A stretch of 64,000 bases of DNA, from assembly GCF_019802285.1 (NCBI RefSeq), contig NZ_JAIEUJ010000001.1, forward strand, positions 1-64,000, written 5' to 3'. The position numbers and the translations under genes are program-made. Positions 36,666-45,220 of this stretch are shown in pieces. The DNA is from Novilysobacter antarcticus (GTDB taxonomy: Bacteria; Pseudomonadota; Gammaproteobacteria; Xanthomonadales; Xanthomonadaceae). Position 1 is the first letter of the stretch. The number at the start of each line of letters is the position of its first letter. The notes under the pieces are model-generated. The model worked only from the letters and a program-made list of their open reading frames with translations. It ran no database searches and had not been told where the DNA came from.

Positions 36666-37690
36666 GCGGCCTGCTCGCCAACATCGTGGGTGCATGGCTG
36701 GATGGTTTCGCGTGGCCGTGGCTGTTGCTCGCCCTGCCGTTGCCATGGCTGGCGCGCCGGGTTTTGCCGGCGCGGCGGAGTTCGGTCCCGGCGCTGAGAG
36801 TGCCGTTCGGTGACCGCCTGGCAGGGTTGGGGTCGGCTGCGACCGGCAGCGCCCGCAATGCCCGCACGTGGCTGGCCTGGGCGGCGTGGCTCCTGCTCTG
36901 CATCGCGGCGGCCCGGCCGCAACAGGTCGGTGAGGCGGTCGTGCCTCCGCAATCGGGTCGCGAAATGATGGTCGCGCTGGACCTTTCGGGCAGCATGAGC
37001 GAGCCCGACATGATCCTCGGCGGGCGCCGGGTGGACCGGCTCACTGCGGCGAAGGCGGTGCTGTCGGATTTCCTCGACCGCCGCGAGGGCGATCGCGTCG
37101 GCTTGCTGGTGTTCGGCCAACGCGCGTACGTGCTGGCGCCGCCGACGCTGGATCTGGCGACGGTGCGCCAGCAGCTTGGCGACAGCGTGGTCGGACTGGC
37201 GGGCCGCGAAACCGCGATCGGTGACGGCATCGGCCTGGCGGTGAAACGGCTGGTGAGTGGCGCGGAGGATCGCGACACAGGCGAGCACGTGCTGATCCTG
37301 CTCACCGATGGCGTCAACAACGCGGGCATGCTGGAACCACTGAAGGCCGCAGAACTGGCACGCGATGCCGGCGTGCGTGTTTACACCGTCGCTTTTGGTG
37401 GTGACGGCGCAATGTCCGTGTTCGGATTCCAGCTTCCGGTTCCCGCGGGCGAGGATGAGGTTGACGAGGCGACGCTCACGCGGATTGCCGAAAGCACCGG
37501 CGGGCGGTTCTTCCGCGCCCGCGACACCGCCCAGCTGGCCGGCATCTACGCCGAGATCGACCGGCTCGAGCCGATCCGGCACCCCGGCGAAGCAGTGCGG
37601 CCGCGGATCGAGCGTTACCAGTGGCCATTGGGTGCAGCGCTCGGATTGGGCCTGCTCGGCTTTGCCGCGCCGCGCCGGAGGTTTCTGTGA
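36662..37690 (+). CDS. batA: VWA domain membrane protein (BatA type)
   Basis: The 342-residue protein has two N-terminal membrane segments (about 15-32 and 68-84), a VWA domain (about 100-310) and a C-terminal membrane helix. The MIDAS metal site looks complete: DLSGSMS (D107, S109, S111), a Thr in GRETAIGDGIG and Asp in ILLTDGVNNAG. This is the BatA layout, in which the VWA domain faces the periplasm. GTG start, overlapping the DUF4381 stop. Confidence 0.92.
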   Translation: MSGLLANIVGAWLDGFAWPWLLLALPLPWLARRVLPARRSSVPALRVPFGDRLAGLGSAATGSARNARTWLAWAAWLLLCIAAARPQQVGEAVVPPQSGREMMVALDLSGSMSEPDMILGGRRVDRLTAAKAVLSDFLDRREGDRVGLLVFGQRAYVLAPPTLDLATVRQQLGDSVVGLAGRETAIGDGIGLAVKRLVSGAEDRDTGEHVLILLTDGVNNAGMLEPLKAAELARDAGVRVYTVAFGGDGAMSVFGFQLPVPAGEDEVDEATLTRIAESTGGRFFRARDTAQLAGIYAEIDRLEPIRHPGEAVRPRIERYQWPLGAALGLGLLGFAAPRRRFL

Positions 37691-39501
37691 TGGCGGCGCT
37701 CGCCCAGCTGCAGTGGCTGCGGCCGGACTGGCTGTGGGCGTTGGCGCTGCTGCCGGTGCTGGGGTGGTGGTGGCAGCGTCGCCGGGCCAGCGCCAGCATC
37801 TGGACGCAGGCGGTGGATGCGCATCTGTTGCCGCACCTGCTCAGCCCGGGGCCAGTTTCGCGTCGCTGGCTCGCGCCGGCGATCGCCGCGTTGGCGTTCA
37901 TCCTCTGCGTGCTCGCGCTGGCCGGTCCCAGCCTGCGCGAGGTCCAGCAGCCACTTTGGGCCCAGGACTCGCCGCTGGTGGTCGCGGTCGATCTCTCCAG
38001 CGCGAGTCTTGCAGCGGATACGCCGCCGTCGCGGATCGCACGGGTACGGGTGAAACTGGCCAGTCTGTTGGCGGGTCGCGAAGGCGGTCAGGTCGGCTTG
38101 GTGGCTTGGGCGGGCGAGGCGTTCACGGTGGCGCCCCTGACGGCTGATACCGCCAATGTCGCGTTGTTTCTGGATGCACTGGAGCCCGATGTCATGCCGG
38201 TTGATGGTCAGCGGCCGGACCGCGCTATCGCGCGCTCGGCCCAATTGCTGGCCCAGGCCGGTTTCCAGGACGGGACAATCCTGTTGCTGAGCGATCACGC
38301 GACCCCGTCCGCCCAGGCGGAGGCCGCCAAGGCGCGTGCGCGCGGCTACACCGTATCCGTGCTGGGGCTGGGCACGGCGGACGGAGCGCCTTATCGCGCG
38401 GCCGGGGGAGAGATCGATGTCGCCCGCCGCGATGATGCCTCGTTGCAGGGCCTGGCGACGGCCGGGGGCGGCCGCTATACGGCGCTTACCGAAAGCAACG
38501 ACGACCTCTCCGCGCTGGGAGTCCTGGACTCCCGCCGTGGCGCAGCGACTGCAGGCGAAACGGAGTCGGGCAGTTCGGTCACCACACGCGCGGACGATGG
38601 CTACTGGTTGCTGCTGCCTGTGATGCTGCTGGCCCTGCTTGCATTCCGCCGCGGCGCGCCGGTCCTGCTGCTGGTGATATGCCTCTGGCTCCCCGGCCGT
38701 GACGCATTTGCAGCCGAGCTGTGGCAACGCCCGGACCAGCGCGCCCACCGAACGATGCAGAACGCGGAAGCGGCGTATCGACGTGGCGACTTTGATCAGG
38801 CGGCGAAACTCTACGGTGATGTGGACGGCGCCGACGCGCACTACAACCGCGGCAACGCGCTTGCCCGTCAAGGCAGTTACGCCGATGCGATCGCCGCGTA
38901 TGACGAAGCGCTGAAGGTGGCGCCGGACATGGAGGACGCGATCGCCAACCGGCGCGCGGTGGAGGCGGCGATGAACCGTAAGCCACCTCCGGGTCAGAAG
39001 TCGTCCCCCGGGGCATCCCGTGCGCCCAACGACGACGCCGATTCGGGCAGTGGCGACGGTTCGTCGGACGCGGAGCGCGGCGACGAACAAAAGAAGAAAG
39101 AGAATGCCGAACAGGGCAATGACGACGGCGCCGGCGAGGGTCGCGGTGGGGAGACGCCCGCGGCCCAGAACGAGCAGGGCAAGTCCGCACGCCCAGGCAA
39201 CGACAACCAAGACGCCGCGGACGAATCCAACGACCCTGAAGCCGCCGATGCCGAGGCGCAGGCCGCCGCCGATGCGGCGCAGCGCGAACGCATGCGCGAG
39301 GCACTGGATAACGCGCGCGAGAATGGCGAAAGCGACGGCGCTGCCCCTGCCGAGGCGACGTCCGAGAGTGCCGGGGAGCGTGAACAGCGCATGGCCAACG
39401 AGGCCTGGTTGCGACGGATCCCCGATGATCCCGGCGGTCTGCTGCGGCGCAAGTTCCGGATTGAATACGAGCGCCGCCAGCGCGAAGGGAGTACCGATTG
39501 A
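37690..39501 (+). CDS. VWA plus TPR protein (BatB/BatC fusion)
   Basis: The 603-residue protein joins two proteins often encoded separately. Residues 1-330 match BatB: two N-terminal membrane helices, a VWA domain, and a third helix near 320-335. The next part matches BatC: a helix or signal-like segment (about 337-352), TPR repeats (about 365-430, ADAHYNRGNALARQGSYADA), and a long charged disordered tail (about 435-560). The MIDAS motif reads DLSSAS at D101, so the usual second Ser of DxSxS is Ala, and metal binding may be lost or weakened. The start ATG shares a base with the batA stop. Confidence 0.9.
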   Translation: MAALAQLQWLRPDWLWALALLPVLGWWWQRRRASASIWTQAVDAHLLPHLLSPGPVSRRWLAPAIAALAFILCVLALAGPSLREVQQPLWAQDSPLVVAVDLSSASLAADTPPSRIARVRVKLASLLAGREGGQVGLVAWAGEAFTVAPLTADTANVALFLDALEPDVMPVDGQRPDRAIARSAQLLAQAGFQDGTILLLSDHATPSAQAEAAKARARGYTVSVLGLGTADGAPYRAAGGEIDVARRDDASLQGLATAGGGRYTALTESNDDLSALGVLDSRRGAATAGETESGSSVTTRADDGYWLLLPVMLLALLAFRRGAPVLLLVICLWLPGRDAFAAELWQRPDQRAHRTMQNAEAAYRRGDFDQAAKLYGDVDGADAHYNRGNALARQGSYADAIAAYDEALKVAPDMEDAIANRRAVEAAMNRKPPPGQKSSPGASRAPNDDADSGSGDGSSDAERGDEQKKKENAEQGNDDGAGEGRGGETPAAQNEQGKSARPGNDNQDAADESNDPEAADAEAQAAADAAQRERMREALDNARENGESDGAAPAEATSESAGEREQRMANEAWLRRIPDDPGGLLRRKFRIEYERRQREGSTD

Positions 39502-41177
39502 TGAAGCCCATGGTCCAAGGCCTGCTGCAGATGCTGGCCTGCCTGCTGTTGCTGGTCAGCCTGGACGCGACCGCCAAGACACGGGCGTGGCTGGACCGCG
39601 ACAACATCGCGCTGGGTGAGACAACAACCCTCAACATCGAGACCGACACCGGCACCGCACCCGACTACGCACCGCTGCAGGCGGATTTCGCGATCAGTGG
39701 CCATACCAGTCGCCGCCAGGTGGAACTGGGCGGAGGCAAGGTCACCAGCCGCACGCTGTATGCCGTTGCGCTGCAGCCACGTCGCCAGGGCGTGTTGACG
39801 ATTCCGGGAATCGCGGTGGGCGGCGAGCGGACCAATCCGCTGCCGCTGACGGTCGGTCCGGGAAATGCGGCCACCCCGTCGCAGGCCGGTGCCGACGTCT
39901 TCCTTGAGAGTGAGCCGGACGACGACTCGCCCTACGTGCAGCAGGCGGTGGGCTGGACGGTGCGACTGTATTCGGCCGTTCCGCTGGTGTCCGGCCAGCT
40001 CGACCAGCCGGCACCGCCGGGCGTCTCCCTGACCCAGGTCGGCGAGGATCTCCGCTTTGACCGCCAGATCGGCGGCCGCGATTACAGCGTGGTCGAGCGT
40101 CATTACCTGCTGGTCCCCGACCGCAGCGGCGAGTTGGAGGTGCCCGGGGCGGTATTCCGCGGTCGAGGTGTGAGCGGGTTTTTCGATGACCTCATGGGGC
40201 GTGGCGACAGTTTGCAGGCGAAGGCGCCAGCCAGCACGCTCACCGTGCAGCCGATTCCCGCCCAGGCGCCGCAACCGTGGCTGCCTCTGCAGGGGCTGGA
40301 GTTGCGCTATCTGGCCACCCCCCAGAGCGCCGAGGCGGGGGCGGCTGCCACCCTCACCGTGGAGGCCGTGGTGGACGGCGCGAGCGCGTCCCAGTTGCCG
40401 GAGCTGCGTTTGCCCGAGGTTGAAGGCGCGCAGGTATTCCCGGAGCCGGTGCAGACCGAAGAGCGCTGGGTCGATGGGAGACCCCAGGTCACCCTGCGTC
40501 GGCAGTTTGCGCTGGTGCCCGCGCAGGAGGGGACACTCCGCATTCCCGGTCCGCAGATGGCCTGGTGGGACGCAGTGGCCGGCCAGGCGCGTACTGCCGA
40601 ACTGCCGGCACTCGCCCTTGAAGTCTCGGCAGCGGCAAACAGCGGTCCGGCAACCGGTATCTCCGGTGCGCCAAGTGGCACGCCCGATGGCGTGGCTGGC
40701 GCTGGTCCGGGGCAGGGCGCTGCCGCGAATCACCAGCCGTGGGTCATCGCCACGGTTGTTTTCGGCCTGGCATGGCTGCTGACCCTGTTATGGGGGCTGC
40801 ACCGCGTGCCCGCGACTGCGTCGGTACCCCGCGCTGTTGGCGATCCAGCCGACCCGGGCAGAAGCCAGCCTGCGGCGGACCTGTCGGGCTTTGCCAGGTC
40901 GTTGGATCACGGCGACTTCGACGAGGTGGCAGCCCGGCTGTGCGGGCTGGCGCGACCGCCGGCCGCCGACATCGATGAGGCGCGCGCCCGGCTTGCCGAT
41001 TCGGCCCAGCGCGAGGCCGTGGCGGCCATGCAGCGCGCGCGCTGGGGCGGCGGCGACGGGGTGGTTGCGCGACAGCAGTTGCGATCCGCCTTCGCCGCGG
41101 GTCCGCAATGGAATGAAAGTCATGCACCTGTGGCGAGCTCCACGGCGTTGCTGCCCCCGCTGTATCCACCACGCTGA
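39501..41177 (+). CDS. batD: BatD family oxygen-tolerance protein
   Basis: The 558-residue protein has a signal peptide (about 1-26), immunoglobulin-like beta domains with RAWLDRDNIALGETTTLNI and LEVPGAVFRGRGVSGFFDD, one membrane helix (about 413-433) and a short cytosolic tail. This is the BatD layout. Bat proteins were linked to aerotolerance in Bacteroides and to stress and virulence elsewhere, but the molecular role is unresolved. Last gene of the operon; 60 bp follow before the next gene. Confidence 0.9.
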   Translation: MKPMVQGLLQMLACLLLLVSLDATAKTRAWLDRDNIALGETTTLNIETDTGTAPDYAPLQADFAISGHTSRRQVELGGGKVTSRTLYAVALQPRRQGVLTIPGIAVGGERTNPLPLTVGPGNAATPSQAGADVFLESEPDDDSPYVQQAVGWTVRLYSAVPLVSGQLDQPAPPGVSLTQVGEDLRFDRQIGGRDYSVVERHYLLVPDRSGELEVPGAVFRGRGVSGFFDDLMGRGDSLQAKAPASTLTVQPIPAQAPQPWLPLQGLELRYLATPQSAEAGAAATLTVEAVVDGASASQLPELRLPEVEGAQVFPEPVQTEERWVDGRPQVTLRRQFALVPAQEGTLRIPGPQMAWWDAVAGQARTAELPALALEVSAAANSGPATGISGAPSGTPDGVAGAGPGQGAAANHQPWVIATVVFGLAWLLTLLWGLHRVPATASVPRAVGDPADPGRSQPAADLSGFARSLDHGDFDEVAARLCGLARPPAADIDEARARLADSAQREAVAAMQRARWGGGDGVVARQQLRSAFAAGPQWNESHAPVASSTALLPPLYPPR

Positions 41178-41237
41178 GGTGAGGGTCAGGGCGTCCGGGT
41201 TTGTTACGCTCGCTCGCTGCCCCCGGGGAGTGCACTG

Positions 41238-42542
41238 ATGACTGAACCCACGCCTGCCGCCACGCCGCGGACGCGGATGCCGCTGCACTGGAAGATGGCG
41301 CTCGGCTTCGCGTCCGGCCTGTTGCTGGGGTTGCTGGTGTACTCGGCTGACGTGCCGGGCGCCGACGTGTTCATGCGCTACGTGACCGATCCGGTCGGCC
41401 AGCTGTTCCTGCGCCTGCTGTTCATGCTGGTGATCCCGCTGATCTTCTCCGCGCTCATGCTGGGAGTGGTGGAGATCGGCGATCCCGAATCGCTCGGCCG
41501 GATCGGCCTGAAGACGCTTCTCTACATTCTTGTGGTCAGCGCGATCGCTGTCGCCATCGGGATGGTGATGGTCAACGTGTTCCAGCCGGGCGCGGGCATG
41601 TCGCGCGAGGTCGGCGAGGCGCTGATGGCGCGCGAGTCGGAGGCCAGCGCGGCGATCATGACCCACCGCGAATCGCTGTCGGGCATCGAGATCCTGCTCA
41701 ACATCGTGCCCCGCAATCCGGTGCAGGCGGCGGCCGATGGCGAGCTGATCGCGGTGATGTTCTTCGCGCTGATGTTCGGCATCGCGGCGACGGTGATGCG
41801 CACGCCGGGGGTCAACGCGTTCGTCGGCACCGTGCAGGGCATCTATGAGATCAGCCTGAAACTGATCGACTGGGTGATCAGGATGGCGCCCTACGCGGTG
41901 TTCGCGCTGATGTTCAGCCTTGCGGGGAAGGTCGGCCTTTCCGCGCTCAAGCCGCTGGCGATGTACGTGCTGGTGGCGGCCGGGGCGATGGCGCTGCACA
42001 TGGTGGTGGTGTTTCCGCTGTTGCTGCGCTTCCTGGGCGGCATGTCGCCGCTGTTCTTCTTCCGCCGCGCCCAGCTGGCGATGCTGACCGCGTTCTCGAC
42101 CTCGTCCTCCAGCGCGACCTTGCCGACCACGCTGCGCGTGGCCGAGGAGGAACTGGGAACGCCGCGGCGGATCGGCCGGTTCGTCTGCACCCTCGGCGCC
42201 ACCGCCAACATGAACGGTACGGCCCTGTTCGAAGGGGTCACGGTGCTGTTCCTGGCGCAGTTTTTCCTGATCGACCTCAGTGTGGGCCAGCAGGTCCTGA
42301 TCGTGCTGATGTGCGTGCTCGGCGGTGTCGGCGCTGCCGGTGTGCCGGGCGGATCGCTGCCGGTGATCGCGATGATCCTGGTGATGTTCGGAATTCCCCC
42401 GGAAGGCCTGGGTCTGATCCTGGGCGTCGACCGTTTCCTCGACATGTGCCGGACGTGCGTCAACGTCACCGGCGACCTGGTGGGTACGGTGGTGATTTCG
42501 CACAGCGAGTCGGGCAAGGTCCACGTCGAACTGCCCGAGTGA
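41238..42542 (+). CDS. dicarboxylate/amino acid:cation symporter (DAACS)
   Basis: The 434-residue inner-membrane protein matches the glutamate/aspartate/C4-dicarboxylate symporter family. It has eight or so hydrophobic segments, the HP1 serine-rich loop STSSSSATLPTTL, and the TM8 GVDRFLDMCRTCVNVTGD segment with substrate-binding Asp, Arg, Thr and Asn. The TM7 cation motif, normally NMDGT, reads NMNGT here. The substrate is probably an acidic amino acid or dicarboxylate; which one cannot be read from sequence. The gene stands alone. Confidence 0.92.
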   Translation: MTEPTPAATPRTRMPLHWKMALGFASGLLLGLLVYSADVPGADVFMRYVTDPVGQLFLRLLFMLVIPLIFSALMLGVVEIGDPESLGRIGLKTLLYILVVSAIAVAIGMVMVNVFQPGAGMSREVGEALMARESEASAAIMTHRESLSGIEILLNIVPRNPVQAAADGELIAVMFFALMFGIAATVMRTPGVNAFVGTVQGIYEISLKLIDWVIRMAPYAVFALMFSLAGKVGLSALKPLAMYVLVAAGAMALHMVVVFPLLLRFLGGMSPLFFFRRAQLAMLTAFSTSSSSATLPTTLRVAEEELGTPRRIGRFVCTLGATANMNGTALFEGVTVLFLAQFFLIDLSVGQQVLIVLMCVLGGVGAAGVPGGSLPVIAMILVMFGIPPEGLGLILGVDRFLDMCRTCVNVTGDLVGTVVISHSESGKVHVELPE

Positions 42543-42703
42543 ACGCCCGCCGCGGTACGCAGTGCTGCTGAGCGGCGCCATCGCAGAGCCACGCGTCACG
42601 GGGCTCGGGCCGCGGCGGTTTGGCCGCGCGCGCGGAACCGGCGACAATGGGCGACTGCCCTGCGCCGGAGGTGCGCGGGCCGCCCCCCATTCCTGGATCT
42701 GCC

Positions 42704-44695
42704 ATGCCCACGCCCAGCCGTCGCGACCTTGCCAACGCCATCCGTTTCCTCGCCATCGATGCCGTCCAGGCGGCCAACTCCGGCCACCCGGGCATGCCGA
42801 TGGGCATGGCCGACATAGCCGAGGTGCTCTGGAATGATTACCTGAGCCACAACCCGGCGAACCCCGGCTGGTTCAACCGTGACCGCTTCGTGTTGTCCAA
42901 CGGCCATGGCTCGATGCTGCAGTACGCGCTGCTGCATCTGTCGGGGTATGACCTCTCGATCGACGACCTTAAGAACTTCCGCCAGCTCGAGTCGCGCACG
43001 CCGGGCCACCCGGAGAACTTCATGACCCCGGGCGTGGAAACCACGACCGGTCCGCTGGGCCAGGGCTTGGCCAACGCGGTCGGCATGGCGCTGGCCGAGA
43101 AGCTGCTCGCGCAGCGCTTCAACCGTCCCGAGCACGCCATCGTCGACCACCGCACCTGGGTGTTCATGGGCGATGGCTGCCTGATGGAAGGCATCTCGCA
43201 CGAGGCCGCATCGCTCGCCGGGACCTGGGGCCTGCACAAGCTGGTCGCGTTCTGGGACGACAACCGCATCAGCATCGACGGCAACACCGCCGGCTGGTTC
43301 ACCGACGACACCCCGGCGCGGTTCGAGGCCTACGGCTGGAATGTGGTGCGTGGCGTGGACGGCCACGACGCCGATGCGATCAAGCGCGCGATCGACGAGG
43401 CGATGTCGTGCAGCGACAAGCCGACCCTGCTGTGCTGTCGCACCACGATCGGTTACGGGTCGCCGAAGAAGGCCGGCAGCGAGTCCAGCCATGGCGCGCC
43501 GCTGGGCGCCGAGGAGATCGTCGCGACCCGCAAGGCGCTGGGCTGGGAGCACGGCGCGTTCGAGATCCCGGCCGAAATCTACGAGGGATGGCGCGTGGGC
43601 GGTGTCGGCAGGTTCCGCGAGGACCAGTGGAACGAGGCTTTCGACAACTACGCGGCCCGTTTCCCCGTCGAGGCGGCAGAGCTGGTCCGGCGCTCGCACG
43701 GTGAACTGCCCGACGACTTCGCCGATGCGGCCGATGCGTTCATCGCCAAGCTTCAGGCCGACGGCCCGGTGATCGCCTCGCGCAAGGCCTCGCAGAATGC
43801 GATCGAGGCGTTTGCCCCGCACCTGCCCGAGCTGGTCGGCGGTTCGGCCGACCTGGCCGGTTCCAACCTGACCTTGTGGAGCGGCAGCAAATCGGTCGCC
43901 GGCGATGACCGCGACGCCAACTACATCTATTACGGCGTGCGCGAGTTCGCGATGACCGCGATCAGCAACGGCCTGAGCGTCCATGGCGGTTTCATTCCGT
44001 ATGACGGGACGTTCCTGGTGTTCAGCGACTACGCGCGCAATGCGGTGCGGATGAGCGCGCTGATGGGGGTCCGCGCGATCCACGTCTACACCCATGACTC
44101 CATCGGCTTGGGCGAAGACGGCCCGACGCATCAGCCGATCGAGCACATGGCCAGCCTGCGCTACATCCCCAACAACGATGTCTGGCGCCCGTGCGATGCG
44201 GTCGAATCGGCGGTCGCGTGGAAGGCGGCCATTGAGCGCCTGGATGGTCCCAGCTGCCTGGTGTTCTCGCGCCAGAACCTTGACCACCAGCCGCGCGACA
44301 ACGCGCAGCTGGGCGACATTGCGCGCGGCGGCTACGTGCTCCGTGACGGTGGCGCGGACCCGGAGCTGATCCTGATCGCAACCGGCTCGGAAGTCGGTCT
44401 GGCGATGAAGGCTGCCGAGGAGCTGGGCGATGCGGTGCGCGTGGTTTCCATGCCCTCCACCGACGTGTTCGACCGTCAGGACGACGAGTACCGCGAAACC
44501 GTGCTCCCCAGCGCGTGCCGTAAACGCGTCGCGATCGAGGCCGGGGTCCCGGATTTCTGGGCCAAGTACGTCGGTCTGGATGGCGCGGTGATCGGCATCG
44601 ACACCTTCGGCGCGAGCGCACCGGCGGACAAGCTGTTCCCGCACTTTGGGTTCACCGTCGACCACGTGGTTCGGGCGGCGCGCGCGCTGGGCTGA
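42704..44695 (+). CDS. tkt: transketolase
   Basis: Transketolase moves two-carbon units between sugar phosphates in the pentose phosphate pathway, with thiamine diphosphate. The 663-residue length equals E. coli TktA. Motifs in order: [34 protein letters not shown], the thiamine site [13 protein letters not shown] with downstream [10 protein letters not shown], and the catalytic Glu in YYGVREFAM. The ATG at 42704 is where similarity starts. Elsewhere in this window rpiA, gap and pgk serve linked pathways, but they are not in one operon with it. Confidence 0.97.
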   Translation: MPTPSRRDLANAIRFLAIDAVQAANSGHPGMPMGMADIAEVLWNDYLSHNPANPGWFNRDRFVLSNGHGSMLQYALLHLSGYDLSIDDLKNFRQLESRTPGHPENFMTPGVETTTGPLGQGLANAVGMALAEKLLAQRFNRPEHAIVDHRTWVFMGDGCLMEGISHEAASLAGTWGLHKLVAFWDDNRISIDGNTAGWFTDDTPARFEAYGWNVVRGVDGHDADAIKRAIDEAMSCSDKPTLLCCRTTIGYGSPKKAGSESSHGAPLGAEEIVATRKALGWEHGAFEIPAEIYEGWRVGGVGRFREDQWNEAFDNYAARFPVEAAELVRRSHGELPDDFADAADAFIAKLQADGPVIASRKASQNAIEAFAPHLPELVGGSADLAGSNLTLWSGSKSVAGDDRDANYIYYGVREFAMTAISNGLSVHGGFIPYDGTFLVFSDYARNAVRMSALMGVRAIHVYTHDSIGLGEDGPTHQPIEHMASLRYIPNNDVWRPCDAVESAVAWKAAIERLDGPSCLVFSRQNLDHQPRDNAQLGDIARGGYVLRDGGADPELILIATGSEVGLAMKAAEELGDAVRVVSMPSTDVFDRQDDEYRETVLPSACRKRVAIEAGVPDFWAKYVGLDGAVIGIDTFGASAPADKLFPHFGFTVDHVVRAARALG

Positions 44696-44711
44696 GCGGT
44701 CCCCGCGACTG

Positions 44712-44736
44712 GGCGCCTCCGGGGTCGGGAGGCGCC
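44712..44736 (+). terminator. hairpin after tkt
   Basis: GGCGCCTCC and GGAGGCGCC form a perfect 9-bp stem with a 7-base loop, 17 bp after the tkt stop. No T run follows, so it may stabilise the 3' end or act weakly as a terminator. Confidence 0.4.
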
Positions 44737-44795
44737 GGTCACAACTTCTCGTTGGACATTGCCGCACCGGCCGCACCTGGGGCTGGAAATTCCGC

Positions 44796-44823
44796 TTGAC
44801 ATCATCGTTTACATTCGTAATCT
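44796..44823 (+). promoter_or_regulatory. promoter of the blaI-M56 operon
   Basis: A consensus TTGACA, a 16-bp spacer and TAATCT precede the regulator gene. The -10 region lies inside the first of two operator-like dyads. Confidence 0.6.
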
Positions 44824-44847
44824 GAAGTAAGGATTACGGGTGTAAAC
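44807..44847. promoter_or_regulatory. paired BlaI-type operator
   Basis: Two dyads of the form TTAC-N4-GTAA (44809-44820 and 44834-44845) are centred 25 bp apart. Together they form a larger perfect palindrome centred at 44827, with outer arms GTTTACA/TGTAAAC and inner arms CGTAATC/GATTACG. BlaI/MecI repressors bind TACA/TGTA dyads, so autorepression is likely. The second dyad ends two bases before the ATG. Confidence 0.75.
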
Positions 44848-44848
44848 A

Positions 44849-45220
44849 ATGCAGATCAGCGAAGCCGAATCGATCGTCATGGAAGTTCTCTGGCAGCAGC
44901 AGCCGCTGGCGGCCGAGGACGTGGTCGCCGCCCTGGCCCCCAGCCAGGACTGGCAGGAGGCGACCATCAAGACCCTGCTCAACCGCCTGCTCAAGAAGGG
45001 CGCCATCTGCGCCAGCAAGGAAGGCCGGCGGTATCTCTACTCGCCCGTGCTGCAGCGCGCCGACTGGGTGAACACGGAGAGCTCGGTATTGCTCGACCGC
45101 CTGTTCGATGGCCGGGTCGCGCCGTTGGTGGCCCACTTCAGCGCCCATCGCAAGCTCAGTGCCGAGGACGTCTCGCAGCTGCGTGAACTGCTGGCGGAGA
45201 TCGACGATGAGCGCCGCTGA
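44849..45220 (+). CDS. BlaI/MecI/CopY family repressor
   Basis: The 123-residue protein is a winged-helix repressor: MQISEAESIVMEVLWQQQPL at the N-terminus, a recognition-helix region with WQEATIKTLLNRLLKKGAI, a wing GRRYLYSPVLQR, and a C-terminal dimerisation helix ending in QLRELLAEIDDERR. Members are released when a partner membrane metalloprotease cuts them. That partner is the next gene, whose start lies 14 bp inside this one. Target genes beyond its own operon are not visible here. Confidence 0.95.
   Translation: MQISEAESIVMEVLWQQQPLAAEDVVAALAPSQDWQEATIKTLLNRLLKKGAICASKEGRRYLYSPVLQRADWVNTESSVLLDRLFDGRVAPLVAHFSAHRKLSAEDVSQLRELLAEIDDERR

Noticed and set aside
42596-44776. A 726-codon open frame antisense to tkt
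   Set aside because: tkt on the other strand has every transketolase motif. The antisense product has no recognisable domain and biased composition.
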